A stretch of 64,000 nucleotides of DNA from JAWMQL01 sp033283165 (GTDB lineage: Bacteria > Pseudomonadota > Gammaproteobacteria > Pseudomonadales > Halieaceae): assembly GCA_033283165.1 (NCBI GenBank), contig JAWMQL010000002.1, positions 620,001 through 684,000 on the forward strand, read 5' to 3'. A program made the position numbers and the translations under genes. This document shows, in pieces, positions 24,081 to 32,067 of this stretch (position 1 is its first letter; each line of letters opens with the position of its first letter). The notes beneath the pieces were generated by a model, which had not been told where the DNA came from, made no database searches, and was given only the letters and a program-made list of their open reading frames with translations.

Positions 24081-24566
24081 TTATTTCTCAGCTAGCTCGC
24101 CAGAGGCACGGAGGCGCTCCCAGGCTTTATCGAAAGTGCTTCTTGTAAAGCGCGTCTGGCCATACTTCAACGCCTCTCGAATTTCAGCCTTAACCCAAGG
24201 GCGACCTCCTTGGCGCGGGGGAAGATTTTTAGGGTTATAACCTGCTTGTTTAATAGCTTCCAAGATTATTCTTTCTTGGGTGCGTTGGACAGGCTCTGCT
24301 TTGAATGAATGTAGTGCGACTTTCGATTCTGCCTCTTGGGCCTCAATGCCTGCTAATTGAAAAAGATGGTCTCGGGGAATTAGTAAATAGGGTTCGAGTT
24401 TTACCGAATTCGGTTTGGTTATCTTTTTGAAATGGACCACCAGACCTAGATCCTCGACCCGGTCTTTTTCCTTTATAAATTCTTCTGTGATTAAGTACCC
24501 CAGACACTTTGAGAGCCAACTGGCGGCAACATCCAACGGGACCAGCTCTGGTAATTGTGGCTTCAC
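24081..24566 (-). CDS. Hypothetical island protein
   Basis: A 161-residue protein starting MKPQLPELVPLDVAASW. The GTG start at 24566 has AAGGGGG 4-5 nt upstream; a TTG at 24602 would add twelve residues. The middle (KKITKPNSVKLEPYLLIPRDHLFQLAGIEAQEAESK) is not recognised. The C-terminal part has a helix-turn-helix-like region, PWVKAEIREALKYGQTRFTRSTFDKAWERLRASGEL, common in small island regulators. It lies between the integrase and the AlpA-like gene on the same strand. Confidence 0.6.
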   Translation of the reverse strand: MKPQLPELVPLDVAASWLSKCLGYLITEEFIKEKDRVEDLGLVVHFKKITKPNSVKLEPYLLIPRDHLFQLAGIEAQEAESKVALHSFKAEPVQRTQERIILEAIKQAGYNPKNLPPRQGGRPWVKAEIREALKYGQTRFTRSTFDKAWERLRASGELAEK

Positions 24567-24740
24567 GGCACCCCCTTGCAGTAAGGCCCTTAGTAAGGTC
24601 AAAGCGCGCCATCCTATTAACGCTAGTTTGTCGGGAGCTATCCTAGGCGCTGCTGTTTGGATCGTTCGGGTTCAAGCTCCAGCACTATGTTGGGGAGCTA
24701 TCTGCACCCCGCTCGTTGACCCAGGCAGGTCAAATTCCAT

Positions 24741-25979
24741 TTATCCAGTATTGCTTCCAAACTCAGCTGTAACTACATTCCCGGCCTGAGCCTGTTTTTT
24801 CAAGTAGTCCAGATAATCGGCCCAGTGCTGCATCATCTTCTGGCGTTCCTTCAAATGGCTAGTGCGGTTGTAAGCCCTTCCGTTGACATCCTTCACTGCA
24901 TGAGCCAGCTGGTGTTCGATATAGTCAACGCGATAGTGCAGGACTTCATCCAAGAGTGTACGAGCCATCGCCCTGAAGCCATGGGGCGTCATGGTGTCAT
25001 TGTCGTAGCCCATCGTCCGCATCGCAGTTCTCACCCCGTTGTCACTTAAGGGGCGGCTTGCACCTCTCTGGCTCGGGAATACGTACTTGCCTCGGTGGGC
25101 GGTGTGCTGTTTGATTTCTTCAAGCAGTCTCATTGCCTGCTTAGGCAGCGGCACTATATGAGCCTGTCCCATCTTCATTTTTTCGGCGGGCAGCTCCCAC
25201 TGTTCTGCCTTCCAATTGATTTCCGCCCATTCCATGGATCGAATCTCTCCAGGGCGTTGGAAAAGGATTGGGGACAGCTGGAGGGCGGTTTTAACTACGG
25301 GGGTGCCCTCGAAACCATCTATGGCAATCAGTAGCTTGGCTACACCTTCAGGATCGGTGATCGAGGCATAGTGTTTCTTGTTTCGAGACTTCAGGGCCCC
25401 TTTGAGATCGGCAGTAGGATCACGCACACAGCGGCCAGTCGATACTGCATAGCGGAAAACCTGTCCGGCTGTCTGCTTGGCCCTATGTGCCATATCAATG
25501 GCACCCCTGCTCTCTACCTTTCGGAGAACCGTTAGTAGCTCTGGGGGCTCTATCTGAGCGATAGGCCGGCTTCCCAAGGAAGGGTAGAGATCATTTTCCA
25601 AAAGACGCTTTGTGCGATGGCGATACGAGTGGGACTTCACCCCCATCTTATTCTCGTACCACTCCAGGGCCACGGCTCTGAAGGTGTTCTCGCCCTCGTA
25701 CTTATCGGCCAGCTTCTTGAGGCGCTTAGTCACCCCGGGATCGCGGCCATCATCCAGCAGACTCCTAGCGTCGGCACACTTCTCCCGAGCTTTCGCGAGA
25801 GGCACATCGGGATATACCCCTAAAGCCAGGAGCTTCTCTTTACCTCCAAAACGGTATTTCAGACGCCAATACTTGGAGCCATTGGGATTGACCAGCAGGA
25901 ACAATCCCTTGCCATCTGAGAGTTTGTACGGCTTCTCTCGGGCTTCCGTCGCCTTGACCTGCGCTGCCTTGAGTTTCAT
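24741..25979 (-). CDS. int: P4-type tyrosine integrase
   Basis: A 412-residue tyrosine recombinase with the N-terminal DUF4102 arm-binding domain (YKLSDGKGLFLLVNPNGSKYWRLKYRF). The catalytic residues are present: R near 242 (FQRPGEIRSMEW), H and R near 333-336 (HGFRAMARTLL), H near 360 (LAHAVKDVNGRAYNRT) and Y near 370. These catalyse strand exchange at the attachment sites. The ATG at 25979 has AGAAGG upstream. It lies at the tRNA-proximal end of the island and reads away from the tRNA, the usual place for an active P4-like integrase. The domain order is intact and full-length. Confidence 0.93.
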   Translation of the reverse strand: MKLKAAQVKATEAREKPYKLSDGKGLFLLVNPNGSKYWRLKYRFGGKEKLLALGVYPDVPLAKAREKCADARSLLDDGRDPGVTKRLKKLADKYEGENTFRAVALEWYENKMGVKSHSYRHRTKRLLENDLYPSLGSRPIAQIEPPELLTVLRKVESRGAIDMAHRAKQTAGQVFRYAVSTGRCVRDPTADLKGALKSRNKKHYASITDPEGVAKLLIAIDGFEGTPVVKTALQLSPILFQRPGEIRSMEWAEINWKAEQWELPAEKMKMGQAHIVPLPKQAMRLLEEIKQHTAHRGKYVFPSQRGASRPLSDNGVRTAMRTMGYDNDTMTPHGFRAMARTLLDEVLHYRVDYIEHQLAHAVKDVNGRAYNRTSHLKERQKMMQHWADYLDYLKKQAQAGNVVTAEFGSNTG

Positions 25980-26020
25980 CACGCCTTCTCCTCTCAGCGA
26001 TCAGGAAGCCCTCGCGGACT

Positions 26021-26093
26021 TTTGGGGGTATCAACCTTGGTAGACAGCGTTCTACCCCGCTATCTACCCCCAAAAGCCACATGATACCCCCGT
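26021..26093. repeat. Right-end TACCCCC motifs (candidate integrase arm sites)
   Basis: Three copies near the right end: TTTGGGGGTATC (inverted, 26021-26032), CTACCCCCAAAA (26064-26075) and GATACCCCCGTG (26082-26093). They are the same core as the left-end pair at 13766-13791, and they lie just upstream of the integrase start. Confidence 0.45.
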
Positions 26094-26130
26094 GTCATTA
26101 AGTGTAACTCAAAGCATAGGCAGAAACAAA

Positions 26131-26154
26131 AAAGCCCCTATTATCAGGGGCTTT
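26131..26154 (-). terminator. Terminator downstream of tRNA-Pro (carried by the island)
   Basis: AAAGCCCCT / AGGGGCTTT forms a 9-bp stem with a 6-nt loop, followed on the minus strand by a run of T (TTTTTTG). It ends the tRNA-Pro transcript within the island and insulates it from the integrase gene. Confidence 0.85.
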
Positions 26155-26196
26155 AGAGGATAAAATGATTTTTAGTGACTTCAGATTATCGTGATG

Positions 26197-26210
26197 TGGT
26201 CGGTGTGAGA
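26197..26210. repeat. Island right attachment site within tRNA-Pro
   Basis: TGGTCGGTGTGAGA, identical to 13691-13704. The repeat covers the CCA end, discriminator, 3' acceptor strand and the start of the T arm. Confidence 0.8.
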
Positions 26211-26273
26211 GGATTCGAACCTCCGACCCCTTCCTCCCGAAGGAAGTGCGCTACCAGGCTGCGCTACACACCG
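26197..26273 (-). tRNA. tRNA-Pro (anticodon CGG)
   Basis: The cloverleaf is intact on the minus strand. The acceptor CGGTGTG pairs with CACACCG, the D stem is GCGC/GCGC, the anticodon stem is CTTCC/GGAAG with loop TTCGGGA (anticodon CGG), and the T arm contains TTCGAAT. A discriminator A and an encoded CCA end at 26197. Its 3' end is the island integration site; the integrated element keeps the tRNA complete. Confidence 0.97.
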
Positions 26274-26291
26274 AGAATTTTGAGGGGCGCT

Positions 26292-26320
26292 ACTATACCA
26301 GAGCGGCGGCCGCTTACCAA
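26292..26320 (-). promoter_or_regulatory. Promoter of tRNA-Pro
   Basis: On the minus strand TTGGTA (26315-26320), a 17-nt spacer, then TATAGT (26292-26297), followed by a GC-rich discriminator (AGCGCCCC), as expected for a stable-RNA promoter under growth-rate/stringent control. The tRNA begins about 18 nt downstream. Confidence 0.7.
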
Positions 26321-26355
26321 CGCCGATTTCCCCACTATTTGGCAGTGCCGCGGAT

Positions 26356-26571
26356 TCAATAAATACCGGTCAGGCGGGCCAGCAACTGACTCAAAATGCT
26401 GAGGCCGGTAACCACTGCCAGCAGCACCAGCAACAGGCGGAACGGGCGGAAGGGCCTGCGCTCCACCGAGTTGACCCCGCGCTGCAGGAATTCGTCCACT
26501 CGCGCCTGGTCCTCGGGATTCAGGCGGCTGGCGGGCTGGTCACCGGGCTGTTGCTGTTGTTTATCGCTCAT
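26356..26571 (-). CDS. DUF3094 family small membrane protein
   Basis: A 71-residue protein. Residues 1-45 are hydrophilic (SRLNPEDQARVDEFLQRGVNSVERRPFRPF) and residues 47-66 form one transmembrane helix (LLLVLLAVVTGLSILSQLLARL). This is the pattern of DUF3094 proteins of pseudomonads and relatives; function unknown. The ATG at 26571 directly follows the T-run of the terminator of the upstream acyl-CoA dehydrogenase gene, so no normal Shine-Dalgarno is present. Confidence 0.75.
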   Translation of the reverse strand: MSDKQQQQPGDQPASRLNPEDQARVDEFLQRGVNSVERRPFRPFRLLLVLLAVVTGLSILSQLLARLTGIY

Positions 26572-26608
26572 AAAAAAAGGGGCAGATGGCTCAGGCCAAT
26601 TCTCCCCC
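26572..26608 (-). terminator. Terminator of the acyl-CoA dehydrogenase gene
   Basis: On the minus strand GGGGGAGA pairs with TCTGCCCC (one mismatch), with an inner TTGGC/GCCA stem, followed by seven T. The T-run abuts the DUF3094 ATG. Confidence 0.65.
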
Positions 26609-26665
26609 CAAGAAACGGGAAAGTCGAGACAAGGATTGGCCGACCTTCCCGCGCAGCATGCGTCA

Positions 26666-28459
26666 TCAGAAATCGAACATCGCCTCGGGCATCTGCATGA
26701 GGTTGTCAGCACCGGACAGCAGCGCCTCCTTGTGGGCCAGGGTACGGGGCAACAGGCGTTGGAAGTAAAATTCCGCCGTCATCAGCTTGGCCTCGTAGAA
26801 CGACACGTCCCCGTCGCCCTCGGCGATTTTCTGGCGCGCCAGGGAAGCGGCCTGGGCCCAGAAATAGGCCAGGGTCACGTAGCCCGAGTACATCAGGTAA
26901 TCCACCGCCGCGGCGCCCGCTTCGTCGGGGTTCTCCATGGCTCGCTCGCCGATTTTCAGCGACAGTTCGATCCACTCATCTTTGGCCTTTTTCAGTGCGT
27001 CCACATAGAGCGCGTCGGCCACGTCAGTATGAGACTCGCAGTAGGCGTCGATCATCTGGGTAAAGCCCAGCAGCAGCTTGCCGCCGGAGCCCAGCACCTT
27101 GCGGCCCAGCAGGTCCATGGCCTGGATACCGGTGGTACCCTCGTACAGCATGGCGATACGGGCATCCCGCACAATCTGTTCCATGCCCCACTCGCGAATA
27201 AACCCGTGGCCGCCGTACACCTGCAGGCCCAGGTTGGCCGCCTCGAATCCCACCTCGGTCGAGAACGCCTTGGCGATCGGTGTCAGGAAGGCCAGCAGGT
27301 CGTCGGCCTGTTTCGCCGACTCCTCGTCGCCGTGGTTGACCACGTCGTCCTGCATGGCGAGAAAGTACAGGAACGGGCGGATACCCTCCACGAACGCCTT
27401 CTGGGTCAGCAACATACGGCGCACATCGGGGTGCACGATGATCGGGTCGGCCGGGCCATCCGGGTTTTTCGGGCCGGTCAGGCTGCGCATGGCGAGGCGG
27501 TCCCGGGCGTACTCCAGCGCGCCCTGCAGGGAAAGTTCGGCGTGCGCCAGGCCCTGGATCGCGGTGCCGATGCGGGCGGTGTTCATGAAGGTGAACATGC
27601 AGGCCAGGCCCTTGTTCGGGGGCCCGATCAGGTATCCGGTCGCACCGTCGAAGTTCATCACACAGGTCGCGGAGGCCTTGATCCCCATTTTCTTCTCGAT
27701 GGAATCACAATGCACCGCGTTGCGCTCGCCAACGCCACCGGCCGAGGTGGGCAGGAATTTCGGCACAATGAACAGGGAGATGCCCTTGGTGCCCTCGGGG
27801 GCATCCGGCAGCCGGGCCAGCACGATATGCACGATGTTCTCGGCCATGTCGTGCTCACCCGCGCTGATAAAGATCTTGGTGCCCGTAATGGCGTAGCTGC
27901 CATCGGCCTGCGGTTCGGCTTTGGTGCGCAGCAGGCCCAGGTCTGAGCCACAGTGGGACTCGGTCAGGCACATGGTGCCGGTCCAGCTGCCCTCGACCAG
28001 CTTGGTCAGGTAGGTCTGCTTCTGGTCCTCGTCGCCGTGCTCCTCCAGGGTCTTGATCGCGCCGTGACTCAGGCCCGGGTACATCAGCCAGGACCAGTTC
28101 GCCGTTCCGCACATCTCATTGATGATGATGCCCAGCAGGTTGGGCATGCCCTGCCCGCCGTACCTGGGATCCGCCGACAACGCCGGCCAACCGTTGGCCA
28201 CGAACTGCTGGTAGGCCTCGGCGAAACCGTCCGGTGTCTTGACCCCGTCCTTCGACCAGGTACAGCCCTGTTCGTCACCGGTCCGGTTGAGGGGCGCAAC
28301 CACTTCTTCGGCAAACTTCGCACCCTCGGTGACGATGGCGTCGATCAGGTCCCGGGTCGCGTCTTCATAACCGGGCAGCGACTGGTAGGTGTTCTCGGCC
28401 TGCAGCAATTCATTGACGACAAAGCTGATGTCGCGCAGGGGCGCCTTGTACTCGGGCAT
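26666..28459 (-). CDS. Acyl-CoA dehydrogenase, long (DmdC/FadE-like) type
   Basis: About 597 residues, a FAD-dependent acyl-CoA dehydrogenase with an extra C-terminal domain. Motifs include ALSADPRYGGQGMP, CLTESHCGSDLGLL, GTKIFISAGEHD, QVYGGHGFIREWGMEQIVRDARIAMLYEGTTGIQAMDLLGRK and the C-terminal domain to residue ~597. This length and the YEGTTGIQ motif are seen in enzymes annotated as 3-methylmercaptopropionyl-CoA dehydrogenase (DmdC) or long-chain acyl-CoA dehydrogenase; the substrate cannot be decided here. The second ATG (28459) was chosen because AGAGGA is 7 nt upstream of it; the first ATG is at 28465. Two dyads lie upstream. Confidence 0.88.
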   Translation of the reverse strand: MPEYKAPLRDISFVVNELLQAENTYQSLPGYEDATRDLIDAIVTEGAKFAEEVVAPLNRTGDEQGCTWSKDGVKTPDGFAEAYQQFVANGWPALSADPRYGGQGMPNLLGIIINEMCGTANWSWLMYPGLSHGAIKTLEEHGDEDQKQTYLTKLVEGSWTGTMCLTESHCGSDLGLLRTKAEPQADGSYAITGTKIFISAGEHDMAENIVHIVLARLPDAPEGTKGISLFIVPKFLPTSAGGVGERNAVHCDSIEKKMGIKASATCVMNFDGATGYLIGPPNKGLACMFTFMNTARIGTAIQGLAHAELSLQGALEYARDRLAMRSLTGPKNPDGPADPIIVHPDVRRMLLTQKAFVEGIRPFLYFLAMQDDVVNHGDEESAKQADDLLAFLTPIAKAFSTEVGFEAANLGLQVYGGHGFIREWGMEQIVRDARIAMLYEGTTGIQAMDLLGRKVLGSGGKLLLGFTQMIDAYCESHTDVADALYVDALKKAKDEWIELSLKIGERAMENPDEAGAAAVDYLMYSGYVTLAYFWAQAASLARQKIAEGDGDVSFYEAKLMTAEFYFQRLLPRTLAHKEALLSGADNLMQMPEAMFDF

Positions 28460-28522
28460 GGTCATGTCCTCTCAGTTTCGACCGGGCAGGCGCCGCTGCG
28501 ACCACCCATGTGTTCATTGCTA

Positions 28523-28552
28523 ACATTGTCTCCAATGTCGGTACGAAGTCAA
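28523..28552 (-). promoter_or_regulatory. Promoter-like -35 with overlapping dyad upstream of the acyl-CoA dehydrogenase
   Basis: On the minus strand TTGACT (28547-28552) is followed by the perfect dyad ACATTG-GAGA-CAATGT (28523-28538) where the spacer and -10 would lie. A MerR-type or repressor site is possible. The -10 match is weak. Confidence 0.35.
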
Positions 28553-28625
28553 ATACCTTTTTGGATCACGAAAGCCCTGACCGGGCGTCAGCCAGTTATA
28601 TACGGATGGTGAAGAAAATAAATAT

Positions 28626-28637
28626 GTAAGTGCTTAC
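28626..28637. promoter_or_regulatory. 12-bp perfect palindrome GTAAGTGCTTAC
   Basis: The palindrome lies 5 bp beyond the bioD stop and about 170 bp upstream of the acyl-CoA dehydrogenase start, in A/T-rich sequence. It resembles operators of TetR-family fatty-acid regulators (AnTAAGnnCTTAnT type). It may also affect the bioD 3' end. Confidence 0.35.
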
Positions 28638-28642
28638 TATTA

Positions 28643-29311
28643 TTATAGATCAGGTATTTCAAGGTAATTGGACGCGACTTTCGGTGAAAAATCCGCCAGG
28701 TAGGGAACCTCGCCCAGCAGTGGAGCCGGAATCAGGGCGCGCAATGTGGCCAGGTTCTCGCTGTGACAGGTCATCCGCTCGCCACATTGGTTGGCGACCC
28801 AGCCCACCAGCGGCAGGCCGTCCCGACAGATGGCCTCGACCGTCAGCAGGGCGTGATTGATGCAGCCCAGGCGCATCCCCACCACCAGGACCACGCCGGC
28901 GCCCAGCGCCACGGCCAGGTCGGCCAGGGTCTCGCGCCGGTTCAGGGGCACCCGCCAGCCGCCGGCGCCCTCCACCAGCACCAGGTCGTGGCCCCCGAGC
29001 ATCACGCCGCGGCACAGGCCGGCCAGGCGCGACACCTGCAGGGTTCGCCCTTCCTGCTCGGCGGCGATATGCGGCGCGATCGCGGCCCGCAGCGCCACCG
29101 GGTTGACCTGGGCGTAATCCAGTTTCGCGGTCATGCTGGCCTGCAGGAGCAGGGCATCCTCGTTGTGGCCGCTGGCGTCGCAGCCCGCCGCCACCGGCTT
29201 CACCGCCGCGGTGCTCAGACCGCGGGCCGCGGCCCCTTCCAGCAGGGCACAACTGATGGCGGTCTTGCCCACCTCGGTATCCGTGCCGGTGACAAACCAG
29301 GTGGTGCTCAT
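28643..29311 (-). CDS. bioD: Dethiobiotin synthetase BioD
   Basis: 222 residues. It forms dethiobiotin from diaminopelargonate, CO2 and ATP, the step before BioB. P-loop FVTGTDTEVGKTAISCALL (residues 5-23), AVKPVAAGCD (about 37-46), LVLVEGAGGWRVPL (about 117) and WVANQC are characteristic. The ATG at 29311 overlaps the stop of the bioH-C fusion by 4 nt (ATGA). It is the last gene of the biotin operon. Longer upstream in-frame starts are overlap artefacts. Confidence 0.93.
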   Translation of the reverse strand: MSTTWFVTGTDTEVGKTAISCALLEGAAARGLSTAAVKPVAAGCDASGHNEDALLLQASMTAKLDYAQVNPVALRAAIAPHIAAEQEGRTLQVSRLAGLCRGVMLGGHDLVLVEGAGGWRVPLNRRETLADLAVALGAGVVLVVGMRLGCINHALLTVEAICRDGLPLVGWVANQCGERMTCHSENLATLRALIPAPLLGEVPYLADFSPKVASNYLEIPDL

Positions 29312-30894
29312 GCGCGCTCCAGGGTGCCGTACAGCACCTCGTAGGTGGCCGGTACCAGGCCGTCGCAACGCCAGGCTTCATAGGCCTGCAACATCCCCCG
29401 CAGGCTGCCGCGCCCGGTCAACCCCGCCGGGCGGTCGTGGTTCATGTTATGCGCCCCCAGGGTTTTCAATTCGCGCAGCAGGTCCTGCACCCGCGGGTAA
29501 CGCAGGCAGATCTGTTCCCGGCTGAGGGACAGGCCTAGGCCCGCCTCGCCCCGCGCCGCGGCCTCCAGTCGTGCCGCCGGCAGGAAGCTGTTCACGTGCC
29601 GGTGCCGGTCCACCGCCTGCCAGGAGCGGCGCAGTTCCTGCAGGGTGGCCGGGCCCAGGCTGCTGAACAGGCACAGTCCCCCGGGACGCAGCACGCGGGC
29701 CAGTTCCGCGAACAATTGCTCGGGTCGGTAGCACCACTGGAAGGCGAGGCTGCTGAATACCAGGTCCACCGAACCACTGGCCAGGGGCAGGGATTCCGCG
29801 TCGCCCACCAGCCAGTCGCCGGCCCCGGAATGCCGTTCGCGCGCGAATTCGACCATGCCCTGGGCCAGGTCCAGGCCGATATAATGGGCGCCCGGAAACC
29901 GCGCCCGCAGGGCCGGGTAAAAGTGGCCGGTACCACTGCCCAGGTCGAGTACGGTCGCCGGCTCCCGCTGCAGTGTCTCGAGTGCTGCGACCAGACGCTC
30001 ACCCACGTCGCGCTGCAGGGCCGCCACCCTGTCGTAGTCCCGCGCGGCGCGGGAAAAAGAGGCCGCTACCGCTCGTTTGTCCAGGGGTGGTTCCGCCTCA
30101 TCAACGGCATCAGCAAGTAATTGCCGCGCCTGCAGGAAGCGCTGCAGCCGCTGAGCCAGCTCCGCGGCCGACTCCAGCGGCAGCAAGTGCGAGCCGGGCA
30201 GTTGCCCCGATTCGGCGTCCGGCAGAGGCAGGGCCGCCACCGCCCCGGCTGCCGCGACGGGGACCAGCTGGTCGTCCCGGGCGTACAGGTGCAGCTGGGG
30301 CATCGTCAGTGCCGCCAGGACCCGGCGCTGGTCTGACTGCAACCAGCCCAGTGTCGAGGCCAGGGCCAGGGGCTGCAGGTCCCGGCGCTGCGGGCGCAGA
30401 CAGCGTTGCAGGGCCCGCGGATCACCGGCACCGGCGCTCTGCAGGCTGTCGAAGCGGCGCAACAGCGACCGCGGCTCCTCCGCCAGGCTCTGCTGGAACT
30501 GCTGGAAATCTTCCGGCGCCATACCCGGCCAGCCCCCGCGGGCGACAAAACAGGGGTTATACGCCAGGCACACCAGGGCGCTTACCCGGGCGGGATAGCG
30601 CCGCGCAAACTCCACCCCCAGGGAGGCGCCCAGAGACCAGCCCAGGAACACGGCAGTCGCCGGCAGCAGCGCGGCCATTTTCTCCAGCACCCCGGACAGG
30701 TCCAGCGAGTCATCTCCGGCGGCGGGCGCCACGCCTGGCAATTCCAGCAGGGTGATGTCCGCCCAGCACCGCAGCCGTGCCAGCAGGGGCCGCCAGACTT
30801 CCCGGTTACTGGCCCAGCCGTGCAGCAGCACCAGCTGCTGCCGCGCCGGGCCGGTGGCAGGCAGGTGTTCCACTTGCAGGCACGCGTCAGTCAT
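29308..30894 (-). CDS. bioHC: BioH-BioC fusion: pimeloyl-ACP methyl ester esterase and malonyl-ACP O-methyltransferase
   Basis: 528 residues combining two activities. Residues 1-262 are an alpha/beta hydrolase like BioH: LLHGWASNREVW, nucleophile S87 in GWSLGAS, D207 in ARDDQLVP, H236 in GSHLLPLES. Residues 271-528 are a SAM methyltransferase like BioC, with DLGSGTG (317-323), GLDLAQGM and SSLAFQWC. BioC methylates malonyl-ACP to start pimelate synthesis; BioH removes the methyl group at the end. Both ends are thus in one chain. The start at 30894 overlaps bioF by 8 nt and its stop overlaps bioD by 4 nt. I see no frameshift. Confidence 0.9.
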   Translation of the reverse strand: MTDACLQVEHLPATGPARQQLVLLHGWASNREVWRPLLARLRCWADITLLELPGVAPAAGDDSLDLSGVLEKMAALLPATAVFLGWSLGASLGVEFARRYPARVSALVCLAYNPCFVARGGWPGMAPEDFQQFQQSLAEEPRSLLRRFDSLQSAGAGDPRALQRCLRPQRRDLQPLALASTLGWLQSDQRRVLAALTMPQLHLYARDDQLVPVAAAGAVAALPLPDAESGQLPGSHLLPLESAAELAQRLQRFLQARQLLADAVDEAEPPLDKRAVAASFSRAARDYDRVAALQRDVGERLVAALETLQREPATVLDLGSGTGHFYPALRARFPGAHYIGLDLAQGMVEFARERHSGAGDWLVGDAESLPLASGSVDLVFSSLAFQWCYRPEQLFAELARVLRPGGLCLFSSLGPATLQELRRSWQAVDRHRHVNSFLPAARLEAAARGEAGLGLSLSREQICLRYPRVQDLLRELKTLGAHNMNHDRPAGLTGRGSLRGMLQAYEAWRCDGLVPATYEVLYGTLERA

Positions 30895-32053
30895 CGCCGG
30901 AACACCGGGCCAGTTCATCCAGCAGGCGATCCACGTCCGCGTCGCTGTGGGATGCGCACAGGGTGATACGCAGGCGACCGGTGCCCTCGGGCACGGTCGG
31001 CGGGCGGATGGCACCGACCAGCAGTCCTCGGTCGCGCAAGCTGGCTGCCAGGGCCAACACCCGGTGATCATCGCCCACCAGCAGGGGCTGGATCGGGGTG
31101 CTCGATGGCAGCAGGGAAAGACCCAGGGACTCGGCGCCCTCCCGAAAGCGGGCCACCAGGTGGATCAGCCGGGTCCGGCGCCAATCCTCTTCCTGCACAA
31201 GGCGCAGGGACTCGAGGGTTGCGGCGGCGACCGCCGGTGGCAGCGCGGTGGTGTAGATATAGTTGCGCGCACCCTGGATCAGCGACTCCACCAGCAATTC
31301 GCTGCCGGCGACAAACGCCCCGGCGGTGCCCAGGGCCTTACCCAGGGTAGCCATCAATACCGGCACCTCATCCTGGCCCAGGCCAGCCGCCTCGAGGCTG
31401 CCGGCGCCACGTTCCCCCAGCACACCGAAACCGTGGGCATCATCTACCATCAGGCAGCGCTCAGGCGGGTGACACAGGGCTGCGAGTTCCGCCAGCGGCG
31501 CGCTGTCGCCATCCATGCTGAAGACACCGTCCACCACAACCAGGGCGTTGCCCTCCGCGGCCTCCAGCAGCCGCGCCAGGGAGCCGCAATCGTTGTGCGC
31601 GAAGCGCCGGAACCGGGCCGCGGAGGCCAGGCCGCCGTCGAGCAGTGAGGCGTGGTTGAGTCGATCCTCGAACACCTGATCGCCCTTTTCCAGCAGGCAG
31701 CCCAACACCCCGACATTGGCCATGTAGCCGGAGGAAAACAACAGCGCCCGGGAACGGCCGGTGAATGCCGCCAGGGCCTCCTCCAGCTCATGGTGCGGCC
31801 GGCTGTGGCCGCTGACCAGGTGCGAGGCGCCGCTGCCCGCACCGTATTCCAGCGCCGCGCTGCGCAGGCGCTCCACCACCCGGGGATGGGAGGCCAGCCC
31901 GAGGTAGTCATTGCTGCTGAAATTGAGGTAGTCGCGCCCGTCCAGGCGTACCCGGGGACCCTGGGCGGAATCCAGCGTCAGGCGGCTGCGGTACCGGCCC
32001 TGTGCGCGGCGGGCCTCCAGGCCCGCCTGCAGCCTCGCGCTGAAACTCGTCAC
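30887..32053 (-). CDS. bioF: 8-amino-7-oxononanoate synthase BioF
   Basis: 388 residues of a PLP-dependent alpha-oxoamine synthase that condenses pimeloyl-ACP/CoA with alanine. Motifs: YLNFSSNDYLGLASHP, SGYMANVGVLG, VDDAHGFGVLGERG and the PLP lysine in MATLGKALGTAGAF. The start codon ATG at 32053 lies 14 nt after the bioB stop. It overlaps the start of the bioH-C fusion. It is second in the bioB-F-HC-D operon. Confidence 0.95.
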   Translation of the reverse strand: MTSFSARLQAGLEARRAQGRYRSRLTLDSAQGPRVRLDGRDYLNFSSNDYLGLASHPRVVERLRSAALEYGAGSGASHLVSGHSRPHHELEEALAAFTGRSRALLFSSGYMANVGVLGCLLEKGDQVFEDRLNHASLLDGGLASAARFRRFAHNDCGSLARLLEAAEGNALVVVDGVFSMDGDSAPLAELAALCHPPERCLMVDDAHGFGVLGERGAGSLEAAGLGQDEVPVLMATLGKALGTAGAFVAGSELLVESLIQGARNYIYTTALPPAVAAATLESLRLVQEEDWRRTRLIHLVARFREGAESLGLSLLPSSTPIQPLLVGDDHRVLALAASLRDRGLLVGAIRPPTVPEGTGRLRITLCASHSDADVDRLLDELARCSGDD

Positions 32054-32067
32054 GCCGGTCTCCGGGC

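Larger units (their letters stand above)
13691..26210. mobile_element. Genomic island integrated in tRNA-Pro(CGG), phage-satellite-like
   Basis: About 12.5 kb bounded by the 14-bp direct repeat TGGTCGGTGTGAGA (13691-13704 and 26197-26210), which is the 3' end of the tRNA-Pro gene including the CCA. A P4-type integrase lies 218 bp from the intact tRNA. The interior is visibly richer in A/T than the flanks. The contents are restriction-modification, Shedu-like and DUF3800 genes plus small DNA-binding phage-type proteins (AlpA-like, Nu1-like). No structural, capsid, tail or conjugation genes are present, so any mobility would depend on its integrase and perhaps a helper phage. Confidence 0.85.

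Noticed and set aside
30895..31071. N-terminal extension of BioH-C
   Set aside because: It lies within bioF in another frame and gives no BioH-like sequence.
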